Below are positions 1 through 8,480 of a stretch of 64,000 bases of DNA, in pieces. Position 1 is the stretch's first letter. The number at the start of each line of letters is the position of its first letter. The translations under genes were made by a program, and so were the position numbers. Origin of the DNA: a virus; IMG/VR virus record IMGVR_UViG_3300009441_000008, positions 1 through 64,000 of that record; one strand, given 5' to 3'. The notes below the pieces were generated by a model, which saw only the letters and a list, made by a program, of their open reading frames with translations, was not told where the DNA came from and searched no databases.

Positions 1-1760
1 AACCACATAACTCTACCTCCGTTAGGTCCTCTTTCACAAAATGGTAAATCACTTACCATAAAACCTGGAGTGTTAGATGTTTTCCAAGCTAAGTTCTCAA
101 GTGAGAACATATATTTTTTTGCTACATAACCATCCCCCGCTTTTACAATATTAGTTGATGAAGCGAATGCCGTATCAGGGTCACCATTCTGTCCGTTGGA
201 CATTGGTGCAATATTTAAGTTCCACGGTGTACTCATAACACTTGAATCGAACTTTCTAATATTTCCTGTTCTTTTCATTGTATCGGACATATTCATGTAA
301 GACCTATCTTTAGTCCAAACCCGACAATACTCAACACCACCTTCATCACCACTAAATTTATCCACATATTTAATTGCGGATCCTCTTGACATTAAAGTGT
401 TTCCCTCTCTAAAAATTCTACTCGTTTGATCAATTGCGTTTGCAACATGACCTCTTGCAGCACCACCATCTGATGGCATTGAATTAAGAAGTTGTTGTGT
501 TTTATCTAATATAGAATCACTTCTAAAAGAATATGAGTTAGATAAACTCTGTTCGAACTGTGATCTCTCACTGTTAAATTCTTCATTGTTTGCCCCTAAC
601 TTATTTTTTGAATTTCTACTGTACCAAGTAAGTTTACCACCTATTTGACCACCTTCTGATATGTTTCTTTTTATTTCAAATAGTTCTGTTTGAACAGGAT
701 CAAATAATAAACTAAGGTAGTAACTACTTCTAATGACATTTTCATTGAAATCGTTCATTGCGTAGTTTACATCCTCACCTCTATCATCACCAATGTACGC
801 TTGTCCCGCAGGTGCTCCCGCTCCTAATATATCATTAATTGCGTCCCCAATTTGATTAGGAAAATTAAATAGTTTTGATGATTGTTGTGATCTTGCAGTT
901 TTAGTATAGTTTGGTGCGTATGTTGAGAAACTTAAATTATCAAAAAGTACCGCCTTTTGACCACCTCCCATATATTCGATCATTAGATCTGATGGTTTTC
1001 TACTTGGTTTCTGTCTTCTTTGTATTCCTAATAAAGATCCCAACGCACCTGTAATGTCTTGGAATACTTTACCTAAACCTGTTTGTGCTTCAGGTCTATT
1101 AACTATTGGGTTCCTTGGGTTTGTTAAATAATCACCAGGTATTTCACTCCATGGGAATTCAACACCCGCAACTGTTTGTAAGAAATCAATTGCCTTACCC
1201 GCTATTGTTTTAGCGACTGTAATTTTATAATTCTTCTCAATTAAGTCTTCACGACCCGTAATTAAATTAATTGCTGTTGCGGTATTACCATTCAAGGCAT
1301 CAATTAATCTTACTCTACCGTATGTTGCAGCAACTAAGTTCTGTGTAATTCTTGCAAGAACAGGACCTTGTTTGTTATTTTTAATGTTCCAAGCCGCGAA
1401 TTGCATTAGTTTAGACTCCGATTCATAATCCTCGGTAGTCATAATACTAATTAAATTATTGTATGAACCCGCAGTATAATATGGGTATAAACCCAAATCA
1501 TCAAGCCCAACTAAGTTTCTTAAATCCGTAACAGTACTGAAATCATCAGCACCAAAAGTATTGAGGTTCTCAGGAACCGCTAAATAGGTTTGTAAATTAG
1601 TTTCAACGTCCCCTGGATCTACATTTGCGTTGTCTCTTAAAGTTTCAACGGTATATGCTCCACTGTTAAATGTTTGTGGTCCGTTAGGTTGTTGTAGAGT
1701 CCTTGCAAGTATAGAATCTCTAAACACTTTCGTTGAATTAAAATCTAAGTAACTTGGCAT
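1..1760 (-). CDS. Large virion (tail/baseplate) protein, C-terminus beyond window
   Basis: The open frame starts at the ATG at 1760 and runs off the left edge without a stop, giving at least 586 residues beginning MPSYLDFNSTKVFRDS. I do not recognise a named family. It is rich in Asn, Gly and Ser, has no obvious membrane segment, and includes the stretch YMFSLENLAWK near the edge. It is the last visible gene of a minus-strand tail cluster (sheath, tube, chaperone candidate, tape measure), so a tail or baseplate role is inferred from position. A TATTTAT box lies 15 nt before the ATG, as for other structural genes here. The true end cannot be seen. Confidence 0.7.
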   Translation of the reverse strand, partial: MPSYLDFNSTKVFRDSILARTLQQPNGPQTFNSGAYTVETLRDNANVDPGDVETNLQTYLAVPENLNTFGADDFSTVTDLRNLVGLDDLGLYPYYTAGSYNNLISIMTTEDYESESKLMQFAAWNIKNNKQGPVLARITQNLVAATYGRVRLIDALNGNTATAINLITGREDLIEKNYKITVAKTIAGKAIDFLQTVAGVEFPWSEIPGDYLTNPRNPIVNRPEAQTGLGKVFQDITGALGSLLGIQRRQKPSRKPSDLMIEYMGGGQKAVLFDNLSFSTYAPNYTKTARSQQSSKLFNFPNQIGDAINDILGAGAPAGQAYIGDDRGEDVNYAMNDFNENVIRSSYYLSLLFDPVQTELFEIKRNISEGGQIGGKLTWYSRNSKNKLGANNEEFNSERSQFEQSLSNSYSFRSDSILDKTQQLLNSMPSDGGAARGHVANAIDQTSRIFREGNTLMSRGSAIKYVDKFSGDEGGVEYCRVWTKDRSYMNMSDTMKRTGNIRKFDSSVMSTPWNLNIAPMSNGQNGDPDTAFASSTNIVKAGDGYVAKKYMFSLENLAWKTSNTPGFMVSDLPFCERGPNGGRVMW

Positions 1761-1775
1761 ATCTTATTTTATTAG

Positions 1776-1782
1776 ATAAATA
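1776..1782 (-). promoter_or_regulatory. Late-type TATTTAT box
   Basis: TATTTAT on the minus strand, 15 nt upstream of the ATG at 1760. Same orientation as the gene; belongs to the putative late-promoter set. Confidence 0.45.
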
Positions 1783-1808
1783 GATTCAAAAGTAAAATTT
1801 GGTAAGTT

Positions 1809-3596
1809 TTATGTTGTATATCCACGTGGATCACTCTTCATTAAATCGGCCCAATATTGAGGATTACTCTGTATTTGTCTTTGGTATGCTCCCATTGCAG
1901 AGTCCGACTTGATGGTAATGGTTTGGTCTTGAGTTGTATTTGATTGAGTTGTCGCTTGTTCCTTTTCCTTTTTTTGAGATTCTTTAATGTCGTCAGCCGA
2001 TGAACTTGCTTTATTTATTACTTGTTGGAGACCCGACATTCCTTTTTCAATATATGTGGTTAGATAATCTTTACCATCCTCACTCTTACCACTTATTAAT
2101 TTTCCCAAATCTTTAGAGTCCATACCAAATAGTGCTTCAATCCCCGAATCTGCGACACCAGCCGCTTTCATTCTTGCAACCCCTAAAAGCATATTTACAT
2201 CTCTCATGATGTTTTGAACCGCATTTGCTTGTTGTTCAATAATTTGTTCAGGATTCAAGGTCTTAAAGTCGTCTTGGTATTTCTTCAATTCCGCAGCAAT
2301 CTCCGTTGTCATGTCAGTCATCTTAATTTCGGTTTTTCCAAGTTTTTCGGCTACGTCACCTTTAAGAGCAATTGTCATTTCCCCTTGTTCGTTTAATGTA
2401 GCAAGGTTGGTAAGGAATTCTTTTGTTTCTTCAGGTATACTAACCCCTGACATATCATTCATTGCTTGCATTCTTTCGTTACCCGCAATTGCCGAGTTAG
2501 TAAGTTCTTTGTATGATATACCTAAAGCATCTGCCATATCCTTAGCCTTTCTAATGTTAACACCCACAACTTCAAATCTACCCGATTCGTTATTGAACGT
2601 AGCAAGACTTTTTGATGATTCAAGTATTGCGTCTTGTAGACCTTCAACATTGTTAGTTGCCATATACATCATTTCAAGTGGGTTATTTAATGCACCCATA
2701 GCACCACCAACCACTTGTAGGTTAGCCGCCATTTCAAGTGCACCCTCAGGTGAGAATACTTTATCAGCAACTTGGAAGACACTTTCAACACTCATTCTAA
2801 ATTCTGTTGATTTTCTTACCATATTCTCTAAACCACGTATTCCATTTTGGAAACCAAATTCATTTAATTTTTCAACGTTATCTTGTAAACCCTTAATTGT
2901 TGTTTGTGATTGTAAACCAAGCTCTAACGATCTTTTCCCCGCTTCACCGATTGCAGTAGTTGCTCCTCTTGCTCCAATACCAACATTTTCAAACGATTTG
3001 TAAGAACCCGCAAGTTCTTTCATTGTCATTCCAAATGCAGTGGCAATTTCAGCCGCCTTAATCTGTGATTCAGTTGTTATGAATGCAAACTTACCTGAAT
3101 CATCAACCATCTGTTTCGTATGTTCAACAATATCAGAAACACCAAGACCCATTCCTTGTAAGGCTGGAATTGTCTCATTTAATGAATCCCTAAAATCTCT
3201 TGAAAAATCACCAGTCAAACCCATTTCTGCGTTCATCTGACGTAACATATATACTTGTTCTTTGGCGTATGTTTCAGTTTGATTAGTGGCTACACCTTGT
3301 AATCCCGAAAAGAACTTTTCTATAGGGTTACCCCCTTCATTTTTTGCTTTAGTATATAACTCAGCAAATTTCTCGATTGATGTGTTACTACTAACAGACG
3401 CATATTGGTCAGTATTCGCGGATGCTAAAATTGATTTAGCAATTAAACCCTCCTCAGGATTTCCATTACCTGATGTTTTTTGTTTCTCGGCGTTAGCTAA
3501 TTTGACTGCCTTTGCCATTTGTTCCTCTGTTGTCGCATTGGGATTTGCTTCTACCCAATCCTTCAACATCTTAGTTTGCCTACCAATATCTGCCAT
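1809..3596 (-). CDS. Tape-measure protein candidate (T4 gp29 position)
   Basis: A 595-residue protein, very close in length to T4 gp29 (590), the ruler of the T4 tail. Much of it is predicted helical, with Ala/Met/Gly-rich stretches such as GATTAIGEAGKRSLELGLQ and ANLQVVGGAMGALNNPLEM, typical of tape measures. The C-terminal ~50 residues are Ser/Thr/Gln/Lys-rich. It lies directly after the frameshifted tail-assembly-chaperone candidate and the tube gene, the usual tube-chaperone-tape order. The start is set by a TATTTAT box ending 4 nt before the ATG. The family assignment rests on length, composition and position rather than a diagnostic motif. Confidence 0.55.
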   Translation of the reverse strand: MADIGRQTKMLKDWVEANPNATTEEQMAKAVKLANAEKQKTSGNGNPEEGLIAKSILASANTDQYASVSSNTSIEKFAELYTKAKNEGGNPIEKFFSGLQGVATNQTETYAKEQVYMLRQMNAEMGLTGDFSRDFRDSLNETIPALQGMGLGVSDIVEHTKQMVDDSGKFAFITTESQIKAAEIATAFGMTMKELAGSYKSFENVGIGARGATTAIGEAGKRSLELGLQSQTTIKGLQDNVEKLNEFGFQNGIRGLENMVRKSTEFRMSVESVFQVADKVFSPEGALEMAANLQVVGGAMGALNNPLEMMYMATNNVEGLQDAILESSKSLATFNNESGRFEVVGVNIRKAKDMADALGISYKELTNSAIAGNERMQAMNDMSGVSIPEETKEFLTNLATLNEQGEMTIALKGDVAEKLGKTEIKMTDMTTEIAAELKKYQDDFKTLNPEQIIEQQANAVQNIMRDVNMLLGVARMKAAGVADSGIEALFGMDSKDLGKLISGKSEDGKDYLTTYIEKGMSGLQQVINKASSSADDIKESQKKEKEQATTQSNTTQDQTITIKSDSAMGAYQRQIQSNPQYWADLMKSDPRGYTT

Positions 3597-3600
3597 ATCA

Positions 3601-3607
3601 ATAAATA
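3601..3607 (-). promoter_or_regulatory. Late-type TATTTAT box, 4 nt before ATG
   Basis: TATTTAT-TGAT-ATG on the minus strand. If this is a -10 element, transcription would start at or next to the start codon, giving a leaderless message for the tape-measure gene. The box lies just past the end (3608) of the frameshift extension. Confidence 0.5.
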
Positions 3608-3760
3608 TTAAGACTGTGGGTTTTTGAGCTCTATAATTTTTTCAATGTAGTACTTTCGTTCAAAAACCGGCATATCAAGAATATCTGCGTGTGTAAACCC
3701 GTTTTGAACTAAGAATGTGATCTCCGTAAGCCTATTACTCCTATAATCCGTAGAAAGGAC
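3608..3760 (-). CDS. Frameshift extension of tail assembly chaperone (3' ORF)
   Basis: An open frame of about 50 codons continues downstream of the 252-residue gene in the +1 (equivalently -2) frame and ends at TAA 3610-3608. Between the preceding in-frame stop and an internal ATG near 3670 there is no ATG, GTG or TTG, so it cannot be read in full from its own start. The peptide includes LTEITFLVQNGFTHADILDM and VFERKYYIEKIIELK, which looks like real helical coding sequence. It resembles the C-terminal T part of tail assembly chaperones, which is made by programmed frameshifting in many phages. A 21-residue product from the internal ATG is a less attractive alternative. Confidence 0.6.
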   Translation of the reverse strand, partial: VLSTDYRSNRLTEITFLVQNGFTHADILDMPVFERKYYIEKIIELKNPQS

Positions 3761-4499
3761 GAAAAAACTCCACCCCGAAGTTTACGTTGAACGTAACTTC
3801 TTCTCCTGATGGGGCGTAAATTGTTCGGGACAAATCCACCCCAGGTTTATTATCTCTTACATAACGTCTAAACTTTTGAGAATCAGCAATTGGCATTGTT
3901 TCAATAAAATTCCTAATATTCATAGGGTCTTTATTTCCTTTTACCGATTTAATCATCTTCTCTAATCTCTTTGTGACGATTGGTGCGGTACCAAGACCGT
4001 TCCAACTTTTGGTGATTTCATTTAATTCTTTCTCATCATTAGGTGTTAAGAAATTAAATGTAACATCAACCTTACTTTTTTCTAAGAAATATGGATATTG
4101 TCCGTTCTCATCTTCGACTAAGTTGAATTCTTTGTATGTTAGTTCAGATAAATCAATTACCGTTTCAAATTCTTCTTCTGTTTTTGGATCGGTTATTCTC
4201 ATTCCAATCTCAGGTCCGAATGCAGTATTACGTAAAAAGATAAGAATTGCTTGTCTATCTTCTTCAACCATATCTTCAATTGCAATTTCCTTAGTAAGAA
4301 CTTTTCTTTTAAGTAGTTCATTAATTACCTCCCCACTTGCAATTAAGTTTGGTGAAGACAGGATATTTTCATCTGCCGCAGTTAAATAAGCAACTTTGAC
4401 GGATTTTGTTCGATTAGGGTACATAATACCCCGACTCGGCAACTCAACAACATCATAACTGATGTTTGGGTCTATAACATATTCACGTTTATCTTCCAT
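3741..4499 (-). CDS. Tail assembly chaperone candidate (gp26/gp51 position), frame-0 product
   Basis: A 252-residue protein beginning MEDKREYVIDPNISYDVVELPSRG. It lies between the tail tube gene (4597-5085) and the tape-measure candidate (1809-3596), the position of lambda G/GT-type tail assembly chaperones and of T4 gp26/gp51. Frame 0 stops at TAG 3743-3741, just after a run of six T. A well-formed extension continues in the +1 frame to 3608, predicting a second product of about 297 residues. Chaperones of this type coat the tape measure before tube assembly and are absent from the virion. The exact family is inferred from context and the frameshift arrangement. Confidence 0.6.
   Translation of the reverse strand: MEDKREYVIDPNISYDVVELPSRGIMYPNRTKSVKVAYLTAADENILSSPNLIASGEVINELLKRKVLTKEIAIEDMVEEDRQAILIFLRNTAFGPEIGMRITDPKTEEEFETVIDLSELTYKEFNLVEDENGQYPYFLEKSKVDVTFNFLTPNDEKELNEITKSWNGLGTAPIVTKRLEKMIKSVKGNKDPMNIRNFIETMPIADSQKFRRYVRDNKPGVDLSRTIYAPSGEEVTFNVNFGVEFFRPFYGL
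3761..3770 (-). promoter_or_regulatory. Putative +1 (or -2) programmed frameshift site
   Basis: On the minus strand frame 0 reads GAG TTT TTT CGT. The extension requires reading GTC after the T run, skipping the C: +1 slippage of tRNA-Phe from TTT to TTC, or a -2 slip on the T6 run. The frame-0 stop follows six codons later. Confidence 0.55.
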
Positions 4500-4517
4500 A
4501 TTGTTTAATAGTAACGA

Positions 4518-4524
4518 ATAAATA
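4518..4524 (-). promoter_or_regulatory. Late-type TATTTAT box
   Basis: TATTTAT on the minus strand, about 18 nt upstream of the ATG of the chaperone candidate at 4499. Confidence 0.4.
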
Positions 4525-4544
4525 GACTAAAGTAAAGTTTAAAC

Positions 4545-4570
4545 AAAAAAAAAGGGACCATAGTGGTCCC
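4545..4570 (-). terminator. Rho-independent terminator after tail tube gene
   Basis: Seven-bp stem GGGACCA/TGGTCCC with a 3-nt loop at 4554-4570. On the minus strand it is followed by nine U. It lies 26 nt past the tube stop codon and separates tube expression from the chaperone and tape-measure genes. Confidence 0.85.
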
Positions 4571-4596
4571 CTTAATATATTTGACAGATTATTTTA

Positions 4597-5085
4597 TTAG
4601 TAAACTTGGATACATCTATCCATTCTCAATGTACAATCAATTGTTGCAAGTGCATCATTGTTGTAATCTAATTCACCAAAATTCAAATCTTGCATGAACG
4701 TACCTTGAAGAATCCATTTCTCAACCACAACACCAGTTGGGTCTAACATTTCTAATTCAATATCTTTTTTATACCCTGCAGCGTAACCCATTCTACCTGT
4801 TACAGATTCTGCGTGTAATCTAAACCATTCCATTAACGCTTGTGACGCTGATGGTCCGATTGGATCTTTAAATTTAACTCTTAGGGTATCCCATGTAAAT
4901 CTACCAGCAACATAAGTTGAGGTATTTAAAAATGGTATCTCCACCGCGTTTATCTTAGCACTCGGTCTTGCTGCCGACGTTACATACCATTCATTGATTC
5001 CCAATGATGATGGAAATCTAACGATAAATCGGTTAACTCTTTTCGGTTCGTAGGGAACCGGCATTTTCATTAATAAATCTGCCAT
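4597..5085 (-). CDS. Tail tube protein, T4 gp19-like
   Basis: A 162-residue protein; T4 gp19 is 163. The start MADLLMKMPVPYEPKRVNRFIVRFP and the internal pattern of aromatic and charged beta strands, including FMQDLNFGELDYNNDALATI near the end, are typical of gp19 tube proteins. Hexamers of this protein stack to form the inner tube through which DNA passes. It lies just downstream of the sheath gene on the same strand, as in T4, and is followed by its own strong terminator, consistent with very high late expression. A TATTTAT box lies about 36 nt before the ATG. Confidence 0.88.
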   Translation of the reverse strand: MADLLMKMPVPYEPKRVNRFIVRFPSSLGINEWYVTSAARPSAKINAVEIPFLNTSTYVAGRFTWDTLRVKFKDPIGPSASQALMEWFRLHAESVTGRMGYAAGYKKDIELEMLDPTGVVVEKWILQGTFMQDLNFGELDYNNDALATIDCTLRMDRCIQVY

Positions 5086-5121
5086 GTCTTTATATTTGTT
5101 TTCTTTTAGTTATTCTTTATT

Positions 5122-5128
5122 ATAAATA
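5122..5128 (-). promoter_or_regulatory. Late-type promoter GATATTTATAATAAA for tail tube
   Basis: Extended form of the TATTTAT box, about 36 nt upstream of the tube ATG. The same 14-mer core ATATTTATAATAAA occurs upstream of the sheath gene and of the plus-strand gene at 24859. Confidence 0.55.
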
Positions 5129-5379
5129 TCTCTCTTAGTGAAATATTTTAAAATTTATTGTCAATTAAGTTGACTTTGTCAATTTTATTACGTATTTTTT
5201 ATTTACCCAGTAATACTGGTAGCAAACTTTAAAAGATTTATAAGTTAATTATATAATATATATAATTATTATTTAAATATCAATTATTACTTGCATTATT
5301 CTGGCATTATACTGGGTGTCATCTCAATTTTTACTTAGAGGGGGAAATACTACAATGTATCTCCCCTTCTTTTTTTTTA
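5129..5379. other. Sheath-tube intergenic region with dyads, no gene
   Basis: A very AT-rich gap of about 250 nt with no credible ORF. It contains an inverted repeat GTCAA-N5-TTGAC (5160-5174) and a near-perfect palindrome CCAGTAATACTGG (5207-5219). A partial second copy of the latter (TTATACTGG) lies at about 5307-5315. A stem of ten pairs with one mismatch at 5341-5366 is followed on the plus strand by a T run. The palindromes could be regulator sites or RNA processing hairpins between two highly expressed genes; neither is established. Confidence 0.4.
5341..5378 (+). terminator. Hairpin plus T run after sheath gene
   Basis: Stem GGGGAAATAC/GTATCTCCCC (one mismatch, 6-nt loop) followed on the plus strand by a T-rich run. 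On the minus strand, where sheath transcripts arrive, the hairpin lacks a U run and may act as a 3' stabiliser instead. Confidence 0.5.
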
Positions 5380-8202
5380 TTATATATTCTCAAATGATGC
5401 TCCTGTTGGAGTTATTAAGAATTCAACATCTATAAATTCAAGTGCTCTTGTTGGTTTGATATAAATCTTACCTCTAAGTGTGTTAGCATCGATATCTTCT
5501 GGATCATTCGATACAACTACACGGAATTCATAAAGTCCTCTTTCTTTTTTAATCGACTCCAAAATAGGATTAACCAATCTTAAGAACTCATTTCTTACTT
5601 GTTCGTCATTTTGTTCAAATAACAATCTAACTGCAACTGCTGAAATTAATTTTCTTGCTCTTAACAATAATCTCCTTACGTTGATTCTATCAAGTGCTGA
5701 TTCTCTAACCTGTAGAGTTTTGTTACCCCAAATAATAGTACCTGTGTCTGAGAATGTTGCAATTGGATTAATTCTTGCTTTATATAAGTCATCTCTATTC
5801 TCTAAAGTAAGTTTTTTCTTCGCTTTAATCGCGTTTACTAAACCTCTTGAGTAACCCGCTACTGCGAACCATGGGTAAGATACATTATCTGTTAGTGCAA
5901 TATTCTTTAGAACCTCACCTGTTGGTGGTAAGTATATCTGTGTTGCATTATCAGTATCACGTATTTGAATCCAAGGCCAGTAAGTGGCTGAATAGTTAGT
6001 ATCCATTTCTACAGTATCCAATTGATCAATAATTTCATCAACTGTATCTGTGTTAGGTGGGTTCATAATATAAAGTGAATCCGCTCTATCACCTTCAATC
6101 ATCTCTATTGTGTTGTTAACCAATGAACTGTGGTTCAAAAAGTCAATACCTGGTGTTGCAAATATGTTAATATCAACCGACTCAGGATTAGAGAATGTTT
6201 CAATTGCTTGTAAGTAAGCGTAGTAATCAGAATTTCCAATATCAGTACTAAATACACCACTATTGTTCGTGTCACCACTTACGTATGTATTTTTACCGTA
6301 GATGTAACCATCACTATTAGTTCTCGTACCTCTATAGATATCCCAACCATCAAATCCACCACCCATTGCTAATGTGAATTTTCTATATTGTTTAGTTTCC
6401 AATAAACCTTTATTAGTACCTTCTAAATCATATGATGTAGTTTTGTACGTAGTATCTCCCGTAATGGTTGATGCGTTTGTTGATAAGTGAAAACCGTAAG
6501 TTACATTAGAGGTTGTATTACCTTTATATTCTAAGATATCACTATCGAAACCAATCTGTGACGATATACCAAGAGAAACTTTTCTTATTTTATCTCCGTT
6601 CGAGATTTTACTCTCACCGTTAGCAGTATAACCTGTTACGGTACCCGCTACATTGTAATCTGTTTTATAAAGTATACTACCTTGAATTGTATTACCTTGA
6701 GAATGGGAAGTATATCCCTTGAATCCCGCTGGTACTGCATCTACAGGTGGGTTTACCGATAAGTTTAACATTACGAATTTAGACCTCAATTCATATTCAC
6801 CATCTGAAGTTCCAATTTTTCTCGCTACATAACCTGGTAATTCAGGATTCATAGTACATCTTGTGAATTTCTCAAGTACATTTAAATTATCGTCTTTATC
6901 GTTGAAGTCTCTAATTACAATATCAAAGTCTCCTGTTTCAAGGTCAATGTTTTGAAATGTAATTTTAACTTGTGTGTTAGCCGCGTTACCATCAGAAATA
7001 CTAATGAAGTTAAATAAATCATTAACTGTTCCACCTCGTACTTCAGATACAACAACTGGTGATGCCGGTGTTTCCCACTGACCCACAAAACTATTACCTT
7101 CTGATGTGTATGTTAATGGTGATATCTTTAAACCTCTTACTAACCCTTTTTCATTTAGAGTTTTTAATGTTTTAGAATAAACCTCATGTACATAAACAGG
7201 AATGTCTTTTTTATCTTTTCCAAATACCGTAGTACCTAAAACTTTAGTTACATATTTGTTAGATGATTGGTCTAAACTCAATGTGAATGTTTTTGCACCA
7301 CTCGTTGAACCTGTCACATCTAACGTGAACTCACCTAATGGGTTACTTGAAATTTCTGAACCTGACGCCAATATGTTTGCAGATGCAGTAACTTCTAAAT
7401 TAAGTGTCTGTCCAGCATATGAACCTCTTGATCTTAAACATGCCACTACTTGACCACCATATTCGTTTTCAACCGCAGCGTATTCATACTGTGTAATTTT
7501 CCATCCTGCATTTACTCCGTCATAGAGAAAAAGATATCCATAAACACCATCGATAGTACCTAAACTATCTTTAAAGAATACGTTATACCAATTAGTGGTT
7601 GAGTTACTTCCAATAGGTCCCGTAACTTGATCCGATGTTACTAATCCTGCCGTGTCCGAAGACTCAACATGTCCAATAGTGAACCACTTACCACCAGTAA
7701 CTGCAATATTTTCAATAAACGACTGTACTGTTGAACCGTCAGTAGCGTTCTTACCATTAAGATCTCCAATAAATGAAGATGTTGAAATGTTGTTAGTTGC
7801 TCCTGTAAGTGTGTGAGATGTTCCTGCTCCACCCACTAAGTCATCGGTGTCTACCGTTATACCACCTAATGTTTTTATCGATACAGATTGACCTGGTTTG
7901 TACCCTGTTAATCCTAATACTCTCGTTACGAAAAGTTGATTTGATTCTTGTAAATACGACTTCGCAACATACCCTAACTCATATTTTGGATTTCCATCCG
8001 AATATTTAGTCGGAGAAGTTGGTCCGAAATATGTTTTGAATTCGTCAAAATTTCTTATTAGTATTGGTTCGAACGCTGGACCTTGTATGGTCTCTCCCGC
8101 TAATCCCAATGTAGTTACCCCCACACTTTGAGCTACGAACGTTAAATCTTTCTCTGATGTATAAACACCTGGAGAAACGAATACTCTGTTTGAATTTGCC
8201 AT
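5380..8202 (-). CDS. Contractile tail sheath protein, T4 gp18-like
   Basis: A 940-residue protein, much longer than T4 gp18 (659). The N-terminus VFVSPGVYTSEKDLTFVAQS matches the sheath pattern VSPGVY-E-D. The C-terminal ~250 residues carry the conserved sheath core: VEMDTNYSATYWPWIQI, RINPIATFSDTGTIIWGNKT and RRLLLRARKLISAVAVRLLF. It ends in a beta-rich ALEFIDVEFLITPTGASF. About 300 extra residues lie in the middle (roughly 130-620), probably surface insertion domains facing outward. Subunits form the six-start sheath that contracts on infection. Late promoter GATATTTATAATAAA lies about 34 nt upstream of the start. Confidence 0.93.
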   Translation of the reverse strand: MANSNRVFVSPGVYTSEKDLTFVAQSVGVTTLGLAGETIQGPAFEPILIRNFDEFKTYFGPTSPTKYSDGNPKYELGYVAKSYLQESNQLFVTRVLGLTGYKPGQSVSIKTLGGITVDTDDLVGGAGTSHTLTGATNNISTSSFIGDLNGKNATDGSTVQSFIENIAVTGGKWFTIGHVESSDTAGLVTSDQVTGPIGSNSTTNWYNVFFKDSLGTIDGVYGYLFLYDGVNAGWKITQYEYAAVENEYGGQVVACLRSRGSYAGQTLNLEVTASANILASGSEISSNPLGEFTLDVTGSTSGAKTFTLSLDQSSNKYVTKVLGTTVFGKDKKDIPVYVHEVYSKTLKTLNEKGLVRGLKISPLTYTSEGNSFVGQWETPASPVVVSEVRGGTVNDLFNFISISDGNAANTQVKITFQNIDLETGDFDIVIRDFNDKDDNLNVLEKFTRCTMNPELPGYVARKIGTSDGEYELRSKFVMLNLSVNPPVDAVPAGFKGYTSHSQGNTIQGSILYKTDYNVAGTVTGYTANGESKISNGDKIRKVSLGISSQIGFDSDILEYKGNTTSNVTYGFHLSTNASTITGDTTYKTTSYDLEGTNKGLLETKQYRKFTLAMGGGFDGWDIYRGTRTNSDGYIYGKNTYVSGDTNNSGVFSTDIGNSDYYAYLQAIETFSNPESVDINIFATPGIDFLNHSSLVNNTIEMIEGDRADSLYIMNPPNTDTVDEIIDQLDTVEMDTNYSATYWPWIQIRDTDNATQIYLPPTGEVLKNIALTDNVSYPWFAVAGYSRGLVNAIKAKKKLTLENRDDLYKARINPIATFSDTGTIIWGNKTLQVRESALDRINVRRLLLRARKLISAVAVRLLFEQNDEQVRNEFLRLVNPILESIKKERGLYEFRVVVSNDPEDIDANTLRGKIYIKPTRALEFIDVEFLITPTGASFENI

Positions 8203-8236
8203 TGATTACTTTAGTTAAATATTTTTATTGTTTATT

Positions 8237-8243
8237 ATAAATA
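8237..8243 (-). promoter_or_regulatory. Late-type promoter GATATTTATAATAAA for sheath
   Basis: TATTTAT box on the minus strand in the long consensus context, about 34 nt upstream of the sheath ATG at 8202. Confidence 0.55.
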
Positions 8244-8310
8244 TCCTGAATTTTAGTAAAGAGACCGACAGTTTTCTATTTGGGTATATTTAAGGATCCT
8301 TTTTTATCTA

Positions 8311-8317
8311 TATTTAT
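8311..8317 (+). promoter_or_regulatory. Late-type TATTTAT box, 4 nt before ATG
   Basis: TATTTAT-CTTT-ATG on the plus strand. The N4 spacing supports the ATG at 8322 as start of the small gene. Confidence 0.45.
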
Positions 8318-8321
8318 CTTT

Positions 8322-8480
8322 ATGGGGAATAAAAACAGTAAAAACCTTAAAATAGGTGAAGAACATCATAATAAGTTAAAAAAATATTGTGATGTCAACG
8401 GATTTAAAATGTACAGAGTTGTTGAAAAGTGGATAGATCAACATTGTAAGGTTAAAAAAGACGACCTTTACGGGGAGTAA
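8322..8480 (+). CDS. Small ribbon-helix-helix-like protein
   Basis: A 52-residue protein starting MGNKNSKNLKIGEEHHNKLK. The pattern of a short strand (NLKIG) then two helices (EEHHNKLKKYCDVNG and KMYRVVEKWIDQHC) fits the ribbon-helix-helix DNA-binding fold of Arc/CopG-like repressors. The match is by secondary-structure pattern only. It is the only plus-strand gene inside the minus-strand tail cluster and abuts the convergent gene 8481-9713 without a gap. An upstream TTG in frame at 8280 is rejected because the promoter box falls inside that longer reading. Confidence 0.5.
   Translation: MGNKNSKNLKIGEEHHNKLKKYCDVNGFKMYRVVEKWIDQHCKVKKDDLYGE

Noticed and set aside
2311-3003. 230-codon plus-strand ORF opposite the tape-measure gene
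   Set aside because: Ser/Leu/Ile-rich composition of an antisense shadow; the minus-strand frame has the coherent protein and its promoter box.
3741-3770. Classic -1 frameshift at the T6 run
   Set aside because: Counting codon phases shows the extension is in the +1/-2 frame; a -1 slip would not enter it.
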